Positions 43,614 through 53,392 of a DNA stretch of 64,000 nt are shown here, in pieces. This stretch comes from Pedobacter arcticus A12 (GTDB lineage: Bacteria; Bacteroidota; Bacteroidia; Sphingobacteriales; Sphingobacteriaceae). The notes below the pieces were generated by a model, which saw nothing but the letters and a program-made list of their open reading frames with translations, had not been told where the DNA came from and searched no databases. Both the position numbers and the translations under genes were made by a program. Location: contig NZ_JH947125.1 in the NCBI RefSeq assembly GCF_000302595.1, forward strand, positions 1,052,785-1,116,784. The letters run 5' to 3'. Position 1 is the first letter of the stretch. Each line of letters begins with the position of its first letter.

Positions 43614-45083
43614 ATGAATTTAACGATAGAGAATATTTTACTTTTTGGGTCTTTATTGCTTTTTGTAAGTGTTTTTGCAGGTAAAACATCTTACAAGTTT
43701 GGTGTGCCAACCTTACTCCTATTTTTAGGTATTGGTATGTTGGCAGGGTCAGATGGTATTGGCGGTATCCATTTCGACAATCCTGCGCTCTCTCAGTTTA
43801 TAGGAATTGTTTCTCTTAATTTTATACTTTTTTCTGGAGGGTTGAGCACTAACTGGAAAAGTGTAAAACCTATTATCAAACAAGGAATCGCCTTGTCTAC
43901 AATTGGTGTTTTATTGACGGCCGTTTCTTTAGGTACTTTTGTTTGGCTGATTACAGATTTAACTATTTACGAAAGCTTGTTGCTCGGTTCAATTGTTTCC
44001 TCAACGGATGCAGCTGCGGTTTTCTCTATTCTGCGATCAAAAAGCTTAGCATTAAAATCTAACTTGAGACCAACACTAGAGTTAGAAAGTGGAAGTAACG
44101 ATCCGATGGCTTATGTATTGACAATTGCATTTTTAACTTTGGTAGTCAATCAAGATCAAAGCTTCGTCTCTATAATTCCTTTGTTTTTAAAGCAGATGAT
44201 TTTTGGAGGAATAGCGGGGTTTCTATTTGCATGGATCAGTAAGTTTATCATAAACAGGATAAAACTTGATTTTGAGGGTTTGTATCCGGTATTGGTAATT
44301 GCTTTAATGTTTATTACGTTTTCTGCAACCGATTTTGTTGGAGGAAACGGGTTTCTCGCTATTTATATCTGCGCAGTTTATTTAGGGAGCCAAGATTTTA
44401 TACATAAGAAAACCATTTTGAAGATTTTCGATGGTTTAGGATGGCTGATGCAAATTGTGCTGTTTTTAACCTTGGGCTTATTGGTTTTTCCAACCGAGAT
44501 TTTCCCATTCATGGGAATTGGACTATTAATTTCTTTGTTTTTGATTCTGGTAGCCAGGCCCATTGGCGTTCTTATTAGCTTATTACCATTTAATCTAACG
44601 CTTAGAAGCCGGTTTTACATATCATGGGTTGGACTAAGGGGTGCAGTTCCCATTGTATTTGCAACATACCCGCTTTTGGCTGGTATTAGCAAAGCTGATA
44701 TGATTTTTAATATCGTGTTTTTCGTTTCAGTTACCTCTGTATTGATCCAGGGAACCACGCTTTCTGTTGTGGCAAAATGGTTGAAGGTAGGGTTGCCTGA
44801 AAAAGCAAAGGAGCTAAGCGCCACTGATTTACTATTAACTGAGAACCCGAAAGCGGAGATGAAAGAGATTTACATCGACTCAGATTTTATTGTTGTAGAT
44901 AAGAAAATTGTAGAAATTGGCTTTCCTAAAAATGCAATAATAGCTATGATCAAGCGAGGCGATAGCTACATAACGCCAAATGGATCGACTAAGATAGAGG
45001 CATCGGACGTGTTAATTGTACTTGCAGATAGACCAGAGATTTTTGAGGAAGTATATAAAACACTCGATACCGCTAAAACGTAA
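43614..45083 (+). CDS. CPA1-type cation/proton antiporter with TrkA_C domain
   Basis: A 489-residue antiporter: about 12 membrane segments with LLLGSIVSSTDAAAVFSILR and ELESGSNDPMAYVLT, the ion-site regions, then a C-terminal TrkA_C/RCK-C domain (KEIYIDSDFIVVDKKIVEIG, KRGDSYITPNGSTKIEASD). This fits potassium/proton or Na/H antiporters of the NhaP2/CvrA type. It is likely regulated by the C-domain ligand. Monocistronic. Confidence 0.9.
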   Translation: MNLTIENILLFGSLLLFVSVFAGKTSYKFGVPTLLLFLGIGMLAGSDGIGGIHFDNPALSQFIGIVSLNFILFSGGLSTNWKSVKPIIKQGIALSTIGVLLTAVSLGTFVWLITDLTIYESLLLGSIVSSTDAAAVFSILRSKSLALKSNLRPTLELESGSNDPMAYVLTIAFLTLVVNQDQSFVSIIPLFLKQMIFGGIAGFLFAWISKFIINRIKLDFEGLYPVLVIALMFITFSATDFVGGNGFLAIYICAVYLGSQDFIHKKTILKIFDGLGWLMQIVLFLTLGLLVFPTEIFPFMGIGLLISLFLILVARPIGVLISLLPFNLTLRSRFYISWVGLRGAVPIVFATYPLLAGISKADMIFNIVFFVSVTSVLIQGTTLSVVAKWLKVGLPEKAKELSATDLLLTENPKAEMKEIYIDSDFIVVDKKIVEIGFPKNAIIAMIKRGDSYITPNGSTKIEASDVLIVLADRPEIFEEVYKTLDTAKT

Positions 45084-45094
45084 TGTTAAAATGC

Positions 45095-45670
45095 CTATTC
45101 AAACGAGTGAATTTTCTGTGGAGTAACACAGCATGTTAATTTAATATCTTGCTGATGGGTGTCTAGTATTTGTGCTGTGGGTTCAAATAAAGAAACGCCA
45201 ATTTTTAAAACATCTGGTCTGCATTTTTTTAAAAACCTATCGTAAAAACCACCGCCATAACCAACCCGATGTCCTTGTTTGTCAAATGCCAATAAGGGAA
45301 TAACTACCGCATCAATCAGTTTTGGGTCAACGGTTTCTCCGTATAAAGGTTCGGGAATTTGCTGTTTATTTTTAACCAATACAGTTGCTTGTGGATCAAA
45401 AAGAATGGCTTCCATTTCTTTTGTTTTAAAATCGCAACGCGGAACCAACATTTTTATATGTGGATATTTGGTTTTAAAAAAATGAATGAACTCAAAGGTG
45501 TCAATCTCTTTTTTCTCAACAATAGGAAGAAAAAGGTGGACGGTGTTTATTTTAGACCAATCAAGCTTGCTAAAAAGAACCAGTAAAGAATCGTTTAAGA
45601 GCCAGAATTGGTTTTTCGAGAGTTTCTCTCGTTCTAAAGTTACTTGTTTTCTAAGGTCTTGTTTTTCCAA
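45095..45670 (-). CDS. 5-formyltetrahydrofolate cyclo-ligase
   Basis: A 191-residue MTHFS (YgfA) enzyme that uses ATP to convert 5-formyl-THF to 5,10-methenyl-THF. The signature GYGGGFYDRFL is present, and LVPRCDFKTKEM and VIPLLAFDKQGHRVG fit the family. Length is normal. It converges with the antiporter gene with 11 bp between stops. Confidence 0.93.
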   Translation of the reverse strand: MEKQDLRKQVTLEREKLSKNQFWLLNDSLLVLFSKLDWSKINTVHLFLPIVEKKEIDTFEFIHFFKTKYPHIKMLVPRCDFKTKEMEAILFDPQATVLVKNKQQIPEPLYGETVDPKLIDAVVIPLLAFDKQGHRVGYGGGFYDRFLKKCRPDVLKIGVSLFEPTAQILDTHQQDIKLTCCVTPQKIHSFE

Positions 45671-45721
45671 TTTTCAATAAATAGAGCAATGTAAAGATAT
45701 AAATAAGCGGTAAAACAAAAA

Positions 45722-45741
45722 CGGTCTCAAAAATGAGACCG
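45722..45741. terminator. Hairpin in the cyclo-ligase/ABC spacer
   Basis: CGGTCTCA-AAAA-TGAGACCG, a perfect 8-bp stem. The 230-bp spacer otherwise contains no credible gene; a 35-codon ORF at 45762-45869 is not supported. Confidence 0.55.
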
Positions 45742-45900
45742 CTTTATCAACCTAAACCTATATGAAAAAAATCTTAATTTCTTCAATAAACTGGAATGTA
45801 AACCCGCGTTATACATTCTCTAATTGTTATACAAAAGTAGGGTTTAATTCTATTGAAATACGGTTGTAACTACAATGTTATAATAATGTGTTTGAACACG

Positions 45901-46518
45901 TTATTTGTAGTCTGCTATTAATAGCTTGTGCTGACAGAAATCGTATTCGTGAATTTGGTTTGAACACACAATGACCAATCGGTTTGCAGTAAATTTTTTG
46001 ATTAAGGAATGATACCAACTAATCCCTTGTTCATCAAGGTTAGATGTGGGTTCGTCAAGCAGTAATATGGAAGTTTCAGAACAAAAAGCCAGAATCAATT
46101 TAACCCGCTGTTTCATACCCGAAGAAAAATATTTAAGCTGTTTGTTTTTACTGCTTTCCATATTTAGTAGCTTAATAAGCTCGTTATTGGATAGGTTATT
46201 TAGCCTTTTCTTAAATTCAAAATGAAAATCTAAAACCTCGGTTAGGGTAAATTCTTCAATCAGTTCCAAATAAGGGCTAGCCAACGCTAAGTGTTGAAAA
46301 ACCTGATCAATTTCTACTTCCTTTTCGTTGATGGTGTAGGAAAGTGTTCCTTCAGATGGGGTTAAAGCACCGGAAATAACCTGCAATAGCGTTGATTTTC
46401 CAGATCCATTTATACCTAAAATGGCATAAGATTGTCCCGTTTGAAAAGCGTAATCGATATTTCTAAAAATCCACTCTCGGTTAAATCTTCTGCCAATTTT
46501 TGATAAAATGATTTTCAT
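45901..46518 (-). CDS. ABC transporter ATP-binding protein
   Basis: A 205-residue ABC ATPase: Walker A GINGSGKSTLLQ, signature FSSGMKQRVKLILA, Walker B ILLLDEPTSNLD. It resembles CcmA-like single-domain ATPases. No permease is next to it. It is the last gene of the lipid A cluster (9 bp after lpxA), so it could belong to an envelope-related export system; the substrate is unknown. Confidence 0.87.
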   Translation of the reverse strand: MKIILSKIGRRFNREWIFRNIDYAFQTGQSYAILGINGSGKSTLLQVISGALTPSEGTLSYTINEKEVEIDQVFQHLALASPYLELIEEFTLTEVLDFHFEFKKRLNNLSNNELIKLLNMESSKNKQLKYFSSGMKQRVKLILAFCSETSILLLDEPTSNLDEQGISWYHSLIKKFTANRLVIVCSNQIHEYDFCQHKLLIADYK

Positions 46519-46526
46519 TTCGAAAA

Positions 46527-47309
46527 TCAGGAGTTTCCAAAGCTCTTCATTACCCCTCTGTTAGAGTTTCTAATAAAGTTGATAATCTCGTCTCTTTCTT
46601 CGGTTGGTTCAAAGTCTGCCTCAATAATATCCAAAGCTTTGGTTACGTTGTTGTTTTTAACAAAAAGTACCCGGTAAATCTCCTGTATTTCGTTGATTTT
46701 TTCTGGTGAAAACCCTTTTCTACGTAAGCCTACAGAGTTAATGCCTGTATAAGACAAAGGCTCTCTGGCCACTTTTACATAAGGCGGAATGTCTTTACGC
46801 ACCAACGAGCCCCCAGTTACAAACGAATAAGAACCCACTTTACAGAACTGATGAATAGCAACCATACCAGCAAGTACCACATTGTCGCCAATGGTGATGT
46901 GACCGGCTAAAGTAGTGTTGTTAGAAAAAATACAATTATCACCTATCACACAATCATGTGCAACGTGGCAATAAGCCATTAGCAAGCAGTTGTTTCCAAC
47001 TCTTGTTTCCCAACGGTCATTTGTACCACGGTTAATGGTTACGTATTCTCTAATGGTGGTATTATCGCCAATAACAGCGGTTGTTTGCTCACCAGCATAT
47101 TTTAAATCCTGCGGAATAGCAGAAATTACAGCCCCAGGGAAAATTTTACAATTTTTACCGATTCTTGCGCCATCCATAATGGTAACGTTAGAGCCAATCC
47201 AAGTTCCTTCTCCAATTTCTACATCTTTGTGTATAACGGCAAACGGATCTATAACTACACTATTAGCAATTTTTGCTTGTGGGTGTATATATGCTAAAGG
47301 TTGTATCAT
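46527..47309 (-). CDS. lpxA: UDP-N-acetylglucosamine acyltransferase
   Basis: A 260-residue LpxA, the first lipid A enzyme: transfers an acyl chain from acyl-ACP to UDP-GlcNAc. It is a left-handed beta-helix with repeats such as IGEGTWIGSNVTIMDGARIG. The catalytic His is in CLLMAYCHVAHDCVIGDN, and the C-terminal helical domain has INSVGLRRKGFS. It overlaps the lpxC/fabZ stop by 1 bp, in the usual operon. Confidence 0.95.
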   Translation of the reverse strand: MIQPLAYIHPQAKIANSVVIDPFAVIHKDVEIGEGTWIGSNVTIMDGARIGKNCKIFPGAVISAIPQDLKYAGEQTTAVIGDNTTIREYVTINRGTNDRWETRVGNNCLLMAYCHVAHDCVIGDNCIFSNNTTLAGHITIGDNVVLAGMVAIHQFCKVGSYSFVTGGSLVRKDIPPYVKVAREPLSYTGINSVGLRRKGFSPEKINEIQEIYRVLFVKNNNVTKALDIIEADFEPTEERDEIINFIRNSNRGVMKSFGNS

Positions 47310-48718
47310 TATTGGTTTTCGGTTTTTTCGTGTCTTGCAATTTGCGCCATCATTTCGGCTTCTACAACTATTTTTTCGCCTACCATACCAACGCCTTTCA
47401 TTTGCGCAATACCTCTACGGATAGGTTCCATTAAATCGCATCTAAAGATAATGGTATCGCCCGGTAAAACCTGAGCTCTAAACCTAACATTATCTATTTT
47501 CAAGAAATAGGTAAGGTAGTTTTCAGGATCTGGCACTGTACTTAATACTAAAATACCACCGGTTTGCGCCATGGCCTCAAGCTGGATAACACCAGGAAAA
47601 ACGGGTGCACCAGGGAAATGCCCTTTAAAAAATTCTTCGTTTATGGTTATATTTTTCACACCAACCACGTAAGTCTTCGTTAGCTCCAATATTTTGTCGA
47701 TAAACAAAAAAGGCGGTCTGTGAGGCAAAATATTCATCACCTGTACCGTATCATAAAGTGGCTTTACGGTAGGGTCATAAATGTGCTGTACCTTTTTCTT
47801 TCTATCTTTTTTTATGGCTGCTTTTATTTTTTTAGCGAAAGCAACGTTCGCAGCATGCCCTGGTCTGGCAGCCATAACATGTCCTTTTATAGGCGTACCT
47901 ATTAAGGCTAAATCGCCAATAATGTCTAATAGTTTATGACGAGCTGGTTCGTTTTGGAAACGTAGCTCAACATTGTTCAAAATACCTTCTCGGGCTACTT
48001 TAATATCGTCGCGGTTGAAAGCTTTTGACAATTCGGCCATTTCTGCATCGCTAATATCGTGGTCAACAATTACAATTGCATTGTTGATGTCACCACCTTT
48101 AATTAGGTTGTTTTTCAAAAGCATTTCAAGCTCATGTAAAAAAACGAAGGTTCTGCATGAGGCAATTTCGGCTTTAAAATCACCGATGGAGGTAATTGTT
48201 GCGTGTTGGCTACCTAAAACCGGCGAGTTATAATCTACCATACAGGTAAAACGATAATCGTCTAAAGGCATTACAACCATTTCTACTTTTCTATCGTCTT
48301 CTGAATAATGGATGTTATGCGGAATGTGATAATATTCTCTTTCGGCATTCTGCTCTTTAAAGCCAACACTTTCTAAAGCATCCACAAACTCTATTGCGCT
48401 TCCGTCTAAGATGGGTACTTCTATACCATCCAGCTCAATCATCACGTTGTCAACCTCGCAACCAACTAAAGCAGCCAAAACGTGTTCTGTAGTGCTTACA
48501 CTCGCTCCATTTGCTGTTAAAGTGGTACTTCTTGAAGTGTCAGAAACGTTGTCTACATCGGCGTCAATTACTGGTTCGCCGGGTAAATCAACCCTTTTAA
48601 ATTTATAACCATGATTTTCTGGTGCGGGCTTAAAAGTTAAAGTTACATGAGCACCGGTATGTAAACCAACACCTGTAACACTAATTTCTTGCTTTATTGT
48701 TCTTTGCCTAAGATTCAT
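47309..48718 (-). CDS. lpxC/fabZ: Bifunctional LpxC deacetylase / FabZ dehydratase
   Basis: A 469-residue fusion typical of Bacteroidota. Residues ~1-310 are LpxC (zinc deacetylase that commits to lipid A): VSTTEHVLAALVG and ARHKLLDIIGDLALIG give the metal histidines. Residues ~320-460 are FabZ, dehydrating 3-hydroxyacyl-ACP: LPHRPPFLFIDKI and GHFPGAPVFPGVIQLEAMAQ with the catalytic His and Glu. Both halves look intact. Fusing the two links acyl supply with lipid A synthesis. Confidence 0.96.
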   Translation of the reverse strand: MNLRQRTIKQEISVTGVGLHTGAHVTLTFKPAPENHGYKFKRVDLPGEPVIDADVDNVSDTSRSTTLTANGASVSTTEHVLAALVGCEVDNVMIELDGIEVPILDGSAIEFVDALESVGFKEQNAEREYYHIPHNIHYSEDDRKVEMVVMPLDDYRFTCMVDYNSPVLGSQHATITSIGDFKAEIASCRTFVFLHELEMLLKNNLIKGGDINNAIVIVDHDISDAEMAELSKAFNRDDIKVAREGILNNVELRFQNEPARHKLLDIIGDLALIGTPIKGHVMAARPGHAANVAFAKKIKAAIKKDRKKKVQHIYDPTVKPLYDTVQVMNILPHRPPFLFIDKILELTKTYVVGVKNITINEEFFKGHFPGAPVFPGVIQLEAMAQTGGILVLSTVPDPENYLTYFLKIDNVRFRAQVLPGDTIIFRCDLMEPIRRGIAQMKGVGMVGEKIVVEAEMMAQIARHEKTENQ

Positions 48719-48732
48719 TTTTTAAAATAATA

Positions 48733-49776
48733 TTAAGAAGATGGGTTTTGCAGTTTAGTCAATGCTTTCTGCAACTCTTCTATTTTCTTTTCCATTTCCG
48801 GTAGTCTTTGTAAAACTACGCGTGACCTCATAAAATTCTGGTAGCTTGTTGCGGGAGCTCCACCCCATTTTTTACCTTCTTCTTCGATAGATCTGTTAAT
48901 TCCAGATTTTGCCTGCACTTGATTGCCTTTTGCAATGGTAATATGCCCAACAATACCTACCTGTCCACCAATTATACAGTTTTCACCTACTTTAGCACTT
49001 CCAGAAACGCCCGTTTGAGAAGCAATTACCGTATTATTTCCAATTTCTGCATTATGGGCAATTTGTATCAAGTTATCCAGCTTAACTCCTTTTTTGATAA
49101 CAGTTGAACCCATTGTAGCTCGGTCTATACAGGTATTTGCACCAACCTCAACTTCATCTTCAATAATTACGTTTCCAATCTGGCTTACTTTTTTGTAAGA
49201 GCCATCTGCTTGTGGCGCAAAACCAAAACCATCGCTTCCAATCACGGCACATGAATGTATAGTGACATTATTGCCAACCACACAATCATGGTAAATTTTT
49301 ACACCAGCATACAAGGTAGATTGTTCGCCAATCTGCACACCGTCACCAATATAAGACTGAGGATATATTTTTGTATTGTCTCCCACAACTGCATTTACAC
49401 CTATATAAGCAAAAGCGCCAATGTAAACGTCTTTACCAATTTTTGCGCTGGGATCAATAAAGCTAGGTTGCTCTATCCCTACTTTGTGTAATTTAATACT
49501 GTTATACTTTTCTAATAGAACAGAAAAACTACTATAAGCGTTTGTTACACGAATTAACGTGGCGTTTACAGGTTTTTCTAATACGAAGTCTTCATTTACA
49601 ATTACCACAGATGCGCTGGTAGTATAAAGAAAGGGTGCATACTTTGGATTTGCCAGAAAAGATAATGCTCCTTCTTGTGCTTCCTCTATTTTTGCTAACT
49701 GAAAAACTTTTACGTCTCCGTTCCCCTCAAGGCTACCGTTTAGTAATAAGCAAATCTCTTTTGCGGTAAATTGCAT
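48733..49776 (-). CDS. lpxD: UDP-3-O-acylglucosamine N-acyltransferase
   Basis: A 347-residue LpxD, adding the second acyl chain to UDP-3-O-acyl-GlcN. N-terminal uridine-binding domain (about 1-95), then the hexapeptide beta-helix (IGKDVYIGAFAYIGVNAVVG, IAHNAEIGNNTVIASQTGVS; His in IQIAHN), then a short C-terminal helix. It is the first lipid A gene after an HD-domain gene and precedes lpxC/fabZ by 14 bp. Confidence 0.95.
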   Translation of the reverse strand: MQFTAKEICLLLNGSLEGNGDVKVFQLAKIEEAQEGALSFLANPKYAPFLYTTSASVVIVNEDFVLEKPVNATLIRVTNAYSSFSVLLEKYNSIKLHKVGIEQPSFIDPSAKIGKDVYIGAFAYIGVNAVVGDNTKIYPQSYIGDGVQIGEQSTLYAGVKIYHDCVVGNNVTIHSCAVIGSDGFGFAPQADGSYKKVSQIGNVIIEDEVEVGANTCIDRATMGSTVIKKGVKLDNLIQIAHNAEIGNNTVIASQTGVSGSAKVGENCIIGGQVGIVGHITIAKGNQVQAKSGINRSIEEEGKKWGGAPATSYQNFMRSRVVLQRLPEMEKKIEELQKALTKLQNPSS

Positions 49777-49835
49777 GTTCCAAAATTAACTGATATTATT
49801 AAATGAACAAATTGTTATTTAAATAACAACCTATC

Positions 49836-51059
49836 TTACCCAAATTTAGTGTAACACAAAATGTTTTTAGTTACCGTTTTTGATAGTGCTTCTAAGTTTG
49901 CATTGTCAGAGGCGGTGGCAATATCTTGTAAGGTTCCATCTTTCATTAAGATGTTTATACTGCCACTACCCGTTTTGTAGGCCATATTATTAATGCTTCC
50001 CTTAAAAACGAAGTAGTTGATATGTTTTTTATTGATGTTTAAACTTTCTAGCGCTTTTTCTTTTAACTGGTTAAATTTATCTTGATCTATTTTAGCACTT
50101 GTTATCTCTACTTTGTACAAGTTTCTGCTAATTAGATTAGCGCACAAGGTCTTTAAGATAAAATCATGATGCTGTTGCCATACTTTTACAGACGACATAA
50201 CATCATGGTCATCTAATAATGCGAAGAAACGAAGATTTTCCTTATCGTTTAAAAAGGTTTTTTCATTAATCTCGTTATAAAGAAAATGTTTTAAAGCCGG
50301 AGTTGCAAATAGAATTTCTCCATTTTTTGCCAGCTCCCTTGCTCTTTCTAATATTTTAACCAATAATTGCTCGGCGGATACCACCGTTTTATGTAGGTAA
50401 ACCTGCCAGTACATCAATCTGCGGGCAATCAGAAACTTTTCTATGGAGTAAATCCCTTTTTCTTCTATAACAAGATTTCCATCCTTAATATTTAATAATT
50501 TGATGATACGATCGGAGCTTACCATGCCTTCTGTTACGCCACTAAAGAAGCTATCGCGATTTAGATAGTCAAGCCGGTCTAAATCTAGCTGTCCCGAAAT
50601 TAACTGATGTAGAAATGGTTTATCGTATTGATTGTTAAATATTTTTAAAGCCAAATCAAGCTGACCATTAAATTCCTCGTTCAACTTGGTCATCAGCAAT
50701 TTACTGATGGTTTCATGAGAAATTCCTTTGACCAAAGTATGCTCTAACGCATGAGAAAACGGACCATGTCCAATATCATGCAATAAAATAGCGATACAGC
50801 TGGCTTCCTGTTCTGCTGGGCTAACCTCGTGTCCCTTACTTTGCAAATGCTCGATGGCCAATTGCATAAGGTGCATGGCGCCGAGTGCGTGATGAAAACG
50901 GGTATGTAATGCGCCAGGATACACCAAATGGGCCATCCCCAGTTGTTTGATGTATCTTAATCTTTGAAAATAAGGGTGTTGTATTAAATCAAAAATTAAT
51001 GGGCTCTTAATACTGATGAAACCATAAACAGGATCGTTAATTATTTTGTTCTTATTCAA
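49836..51059 (-). CDS. HD-domain phosphohydrolase
   Basis: A 407-residue HD-superfamily protein of the dGTPase-like/YdhJ type. Metal ligands: the His in RFHHALGAMHL and HD in ILLHDIGHGPFSHALEH. LISGQLDLDRLDYLNRDSFFSG is the family core. It may hydrolyse (d)NTPs, but the substrate is not shown. It lies 59 bp upstream of lpxD on the same strand and could be the first gene of that operon. It diverges from porX. Confidence 0.9.
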   Translation of the reverse strand: MNKNKIINDPVYGFISIKSPLIFDLIQHPYFQRLRYIKQLGMAHLVYPGALHTRFHHALGAMHLMQLAIEHLQSKGHEVSPAEQEASCIAILLHDIGHGPFSHALEHTLVKGISHETISKLLMTKLNEEFNGQLDLALKIFNNQYDKPFLHQLISGQLDLDRLDYLNRDSFFSGVTEGMVSSDRIIKLLNIKDGNLVIEEKGIYSIEKFLIARRLMYWQVYLHKTVVSAEQLLVKILERARELAKNGEILFATPALKHFLYNEINEKTFLNDKENLRFFALLDDHDVMSSVKVWQQHHDFILKTLCANLISRNLYKVEITSAKIDQDKFNQLKEKALESLNINKKHINYFVFKGSINNMAYKTGSGSINILMKDGTLQDIATASDNANLEALSKTVTKNILCYTKFG

Positions 51060-51167
51060 GCGAAATCAATTATAAGGCACAAAAATTGTTAATTTTAGAG
51101 GCCGGAGTAAATTCTCTGCAAATATTGAGATTTTCTCAAGATAATCATTTAAATAGATTTAAAATAT

Positions 51168-52724
51168 ATGCAATTAGCAAATATATTGTGGGCCGATGAT
51201 GAGATTGACCTTTTGAAACCTCATATTCTTTTCTTAAACGAAAAAGGTTACCAGATAGATACCGCAACCAACGGTCGCGATGCCTTAGATATTTTTAAAA
51301 CAAAAGATTTCGATATTGTTTTTTTAGATGAAAATATGCCCGGTTTAACAGGGTTAGAAACTTTAACAGAAATTAAAACGATAAACCCGGATGTGCCGGT
51401 GGTCATGATCACCAAAAGTGAGGAAGAACACCTGATGGAAGATGCTATCGGTTTTAAAATCGATGATTATTTGATTAAGCCGGTAAACCCGAAGCAGATT
51501 TTGTTAACCATAAAAAAGCTAACGGATAATAAGCGTTTGGTGAGTGAAAAGACTTCTACTGCTTACCAACAGGATTTTAGAAACTTAGGGATGTTGCTTA
51601 ATGATAATTTAAGCTACCAAGAATGGGTAGACGTTTATAAGAAACTGGTTTTTTGGGAACTTGAGTTAGAAAAATTGGATGATGCCGGAATGCATGAGAT
51701 TTTAACCATGCAAAAAGCAGAAGCAAATGCGCAGTTTTCTAAGTTTATCGAGAAGAATTACATAGACTGGATTAAAAACCAAGATAAGGCGCCTATGTTT
51801 TCGCATCAGCTTTTAAAGAAAAAAGTGTTCCCGAATTTGAGTGAACAAGTGCCTACTTTTTTCATTCTGATTGATAATTTACGTTACGATCAGTGGAAAA
51901 TTATTAATCCGATTATCACTGAATATTTTAGGTTAGAGGAAGAGGATACTTATTACAGTATTTTACCAACTGCCACTCAGTACGCTCGAAACGCTATTTT
52001 TTCTGGCTTAATGCCTTCGGATATGGAAAAACGTTTTCCGGATTTATGGCAGAATGATGAGGATGAAGGAGGTAAAAACCTTTCTGAAGACAAATTTTTG
52101 TTTGATAATGTTAAGCGCTCGGTACGTAAAGATGCTAAAGTTTCATACCATAAAATCTTGAACCAAGATCAAGGAAAAGATTTAAACGAGAGCTTACATA
52201 GTTTAATGGGAAATGATTTGAATGCCATCGTCTACAATTTTGTGGATATGCTTTCGCATGCTCGTACAGATATGCAGATGATCAAAGAACTGGCAAATGA
52301 TGATGCGGCTTACCGTTCCATCACTTTAGCTTGGTTTGAGCATTCTCCGCTTTTAGAATTGATCAAGCGTTTATCGCAAAAGAAATGTAGGTTAATCATT
52401 ACTACTGACCACGGAACCATTAGGGTTAAACGCCCGAGTAAAGTTATTGGCGATAGAAACACAAATTCAAACCTTCGTTACAAACAAGGGAAAAATTTAG
52501 ATTACAATCCTAAAGAAGTTTTTTTGGTTAAAAACCCAGCCGATGTAATGTTGCCTAAACTGCATGTGAGTTCTTGCTATATTTTTGCAAAAGAGGATAG
52601 CTACTTTGTTTACCAAAACAATTACAACCAGTTTGTTAATTATTTCAACGAAACTTTCCAGCATGGAGGCATTTCTATGGAAGAGATTATAATTCCATTT
52701 GTAACCTACAAAAACAAATTTTAG
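51168..52724 (+). CDS. porX: T9SS regulator PorX (receiver plus alkaline-phosphatase-like domain)
   Basis: A 518-residue protein with an N-terminal response-regulator receiver (ILWADDE, phospho-acceptor Asp54 in FLDENMPGL, Lys in YLIKPVNP) and a C-terminal alkaline phosphatase/PglZ-like domain (FFILIDNLRYDQW, TATQYARNAIFSG, IITTDHGTI). PorX controls type IX secretion, with the partner sensor PorY and sigma factor elsewhere. It fits the T9SS cargo at 26.8 kb. It precedes tsaE by 9 bp. Confidence 0.95.
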   Translation: MQLANILWADDEIDLLKPHILFLNEKGYQIDTATNGRDALDIFKTKDFDIVFLDENMPGLTGLETLTEIKTINPDVPVVMITKSEEEHLMEDAIGFKIDDYLIKPVNPKQILLTIKKLTDNKRLVSEKTSTAYQQDFRNLGMLLNDNLSYQEWVDVYKKLVFWELELEKLDDAGMHEILTMQKAEANAQFSKFIEKNYIDWIKNQDKAPMFSHQLLKKKVFPNLSEQVPTFFILIDNLRYDQWKIINPIITEYFRLEEEDTYYSILPTATQYARNAIFSGLMPSDMEKRFPDLWQNDEDEGGKNLSEDKFLFDNVKRSVRKDAKVSYHKILNQDQGKDLNESLHSLMGNDLNAIVYNFVDMLSHARTDMQMIKELANDDAAYRSITLAWFEHSPLLELIKRLSQKKCRLIITTDHGTIRVKRPSKVIGDRNTNSNLRYKQGKNLDYNPKEVFLVKNPADVMLPKLHVSSCYIFAKEDSYFVYQNNYNQFVNYFNETFQHGGISMEEIIIPFVTYKNKF

Positions 52725-52733
52725 CTTTAAGCA

Positions 52734-53153
52734 ATGAAAATTGAAGTTAAGGGTGTTGACGAGTTAGCGCATGTTAGTCAACAGATTTTGGATTTTGCCA
52801 CGGATGAAAAGATATTTATGTTTTACGGACAAATGGGAGCTGGTAAAACAACGCTAATCAATAGTCTTTGTGCTGTTTTAGGAACCGAGGATAAAACATC
52901 GAGCCCTACATTTTCAATTGTTAATGAATATAGTTTAGCTAAAGGAAGTATATTCCATTTTGATTTTTACCGATTAAAAAACCAAACAGAAGCGCTAGAT
53001 TTTGGCTATGAGGATTATTTTTACTCGGGTAATTACTGTTTTATAGAATGGCCAGAAAAAATCCCTGACTTATGGCCAGATAGTTTTATAGAGATTAAAA
53101 TTGAGGTTTTGGAGGATGATAAACGGGTGATTGAAGTGGCGAGGATTGCTTAG
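52734..53153 (+). CDS. tsaE: tRNA t6A synthesis ATPase
   Basis: A 139-residue TsaE (YjeE) P-loop ATPase needed for N6-threonylcarbamoyl-adenosine (t6A) in tRNA, acting with TsaB, TsaC and TsaD. Walker A is GQMGAGKTTLINSLC; SSPTFSIVNEY, HFDFYRLKNQTEALDFGYEDYF and FIEWPEKIPDLWP are typical. It follows porX by 9 bp, so co-transcribed. Confidence 0.95.
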   Translation: MKIEVKGVDELAHVSQQILDFATDEKIFMFYGQMGAGKTTLINSLCAVLGTEDKTSSPTFSIVNEYSLAKGSIFHFDFYRLKNQTEALDFGYEDYFYSGNYCFIEWPEKIPDLWPDSFIEIKIEVLEDDKRVIEVARIA

Positions 53154-53189
53154 TGGTTTAAACATGGAGTATGCGCATATTTTTTCATT

Positions 53190-53218
53190 TGTCATGTTGA
53201 GCGATAGCGAAACATCTC
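53190..53218. repeat. Short palindromic intergenic repeat
   Basis: GTCATGTTGAGCGATAGCG followed by AAACATCTC. ATGTT (53194-53198) pairs with AACAT (53211-53215). Units of this type recur between Bacteroidota genes; a relative (CATCTCGAC...GAGAGATCTC) lies near 13672-13688. Confidence 0.45.
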
Positions 53219-53392
53219 ACATTTAGGTAACAGGTTTAGTGTGTTTTTAACCGCAGATAACACAAAGCTAGATGTTGAAAAATGCAATTAAAGTTTAGAC
53301 AATGACATTGGGAAAGCAACCCGCAACTAACGTCTTGCGCAGTATGAGAGGAAAGCCTGCTCGAACGCCCAAAAAAGAAAAACGATGGTACA

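Noticed and set aside
45762-45869. 35-codon ORF (MKKILISSINWN...) after a hairpin
   Set aside because: Start context is plausible but there is no signal, domain or neighbour support; treated as chance.
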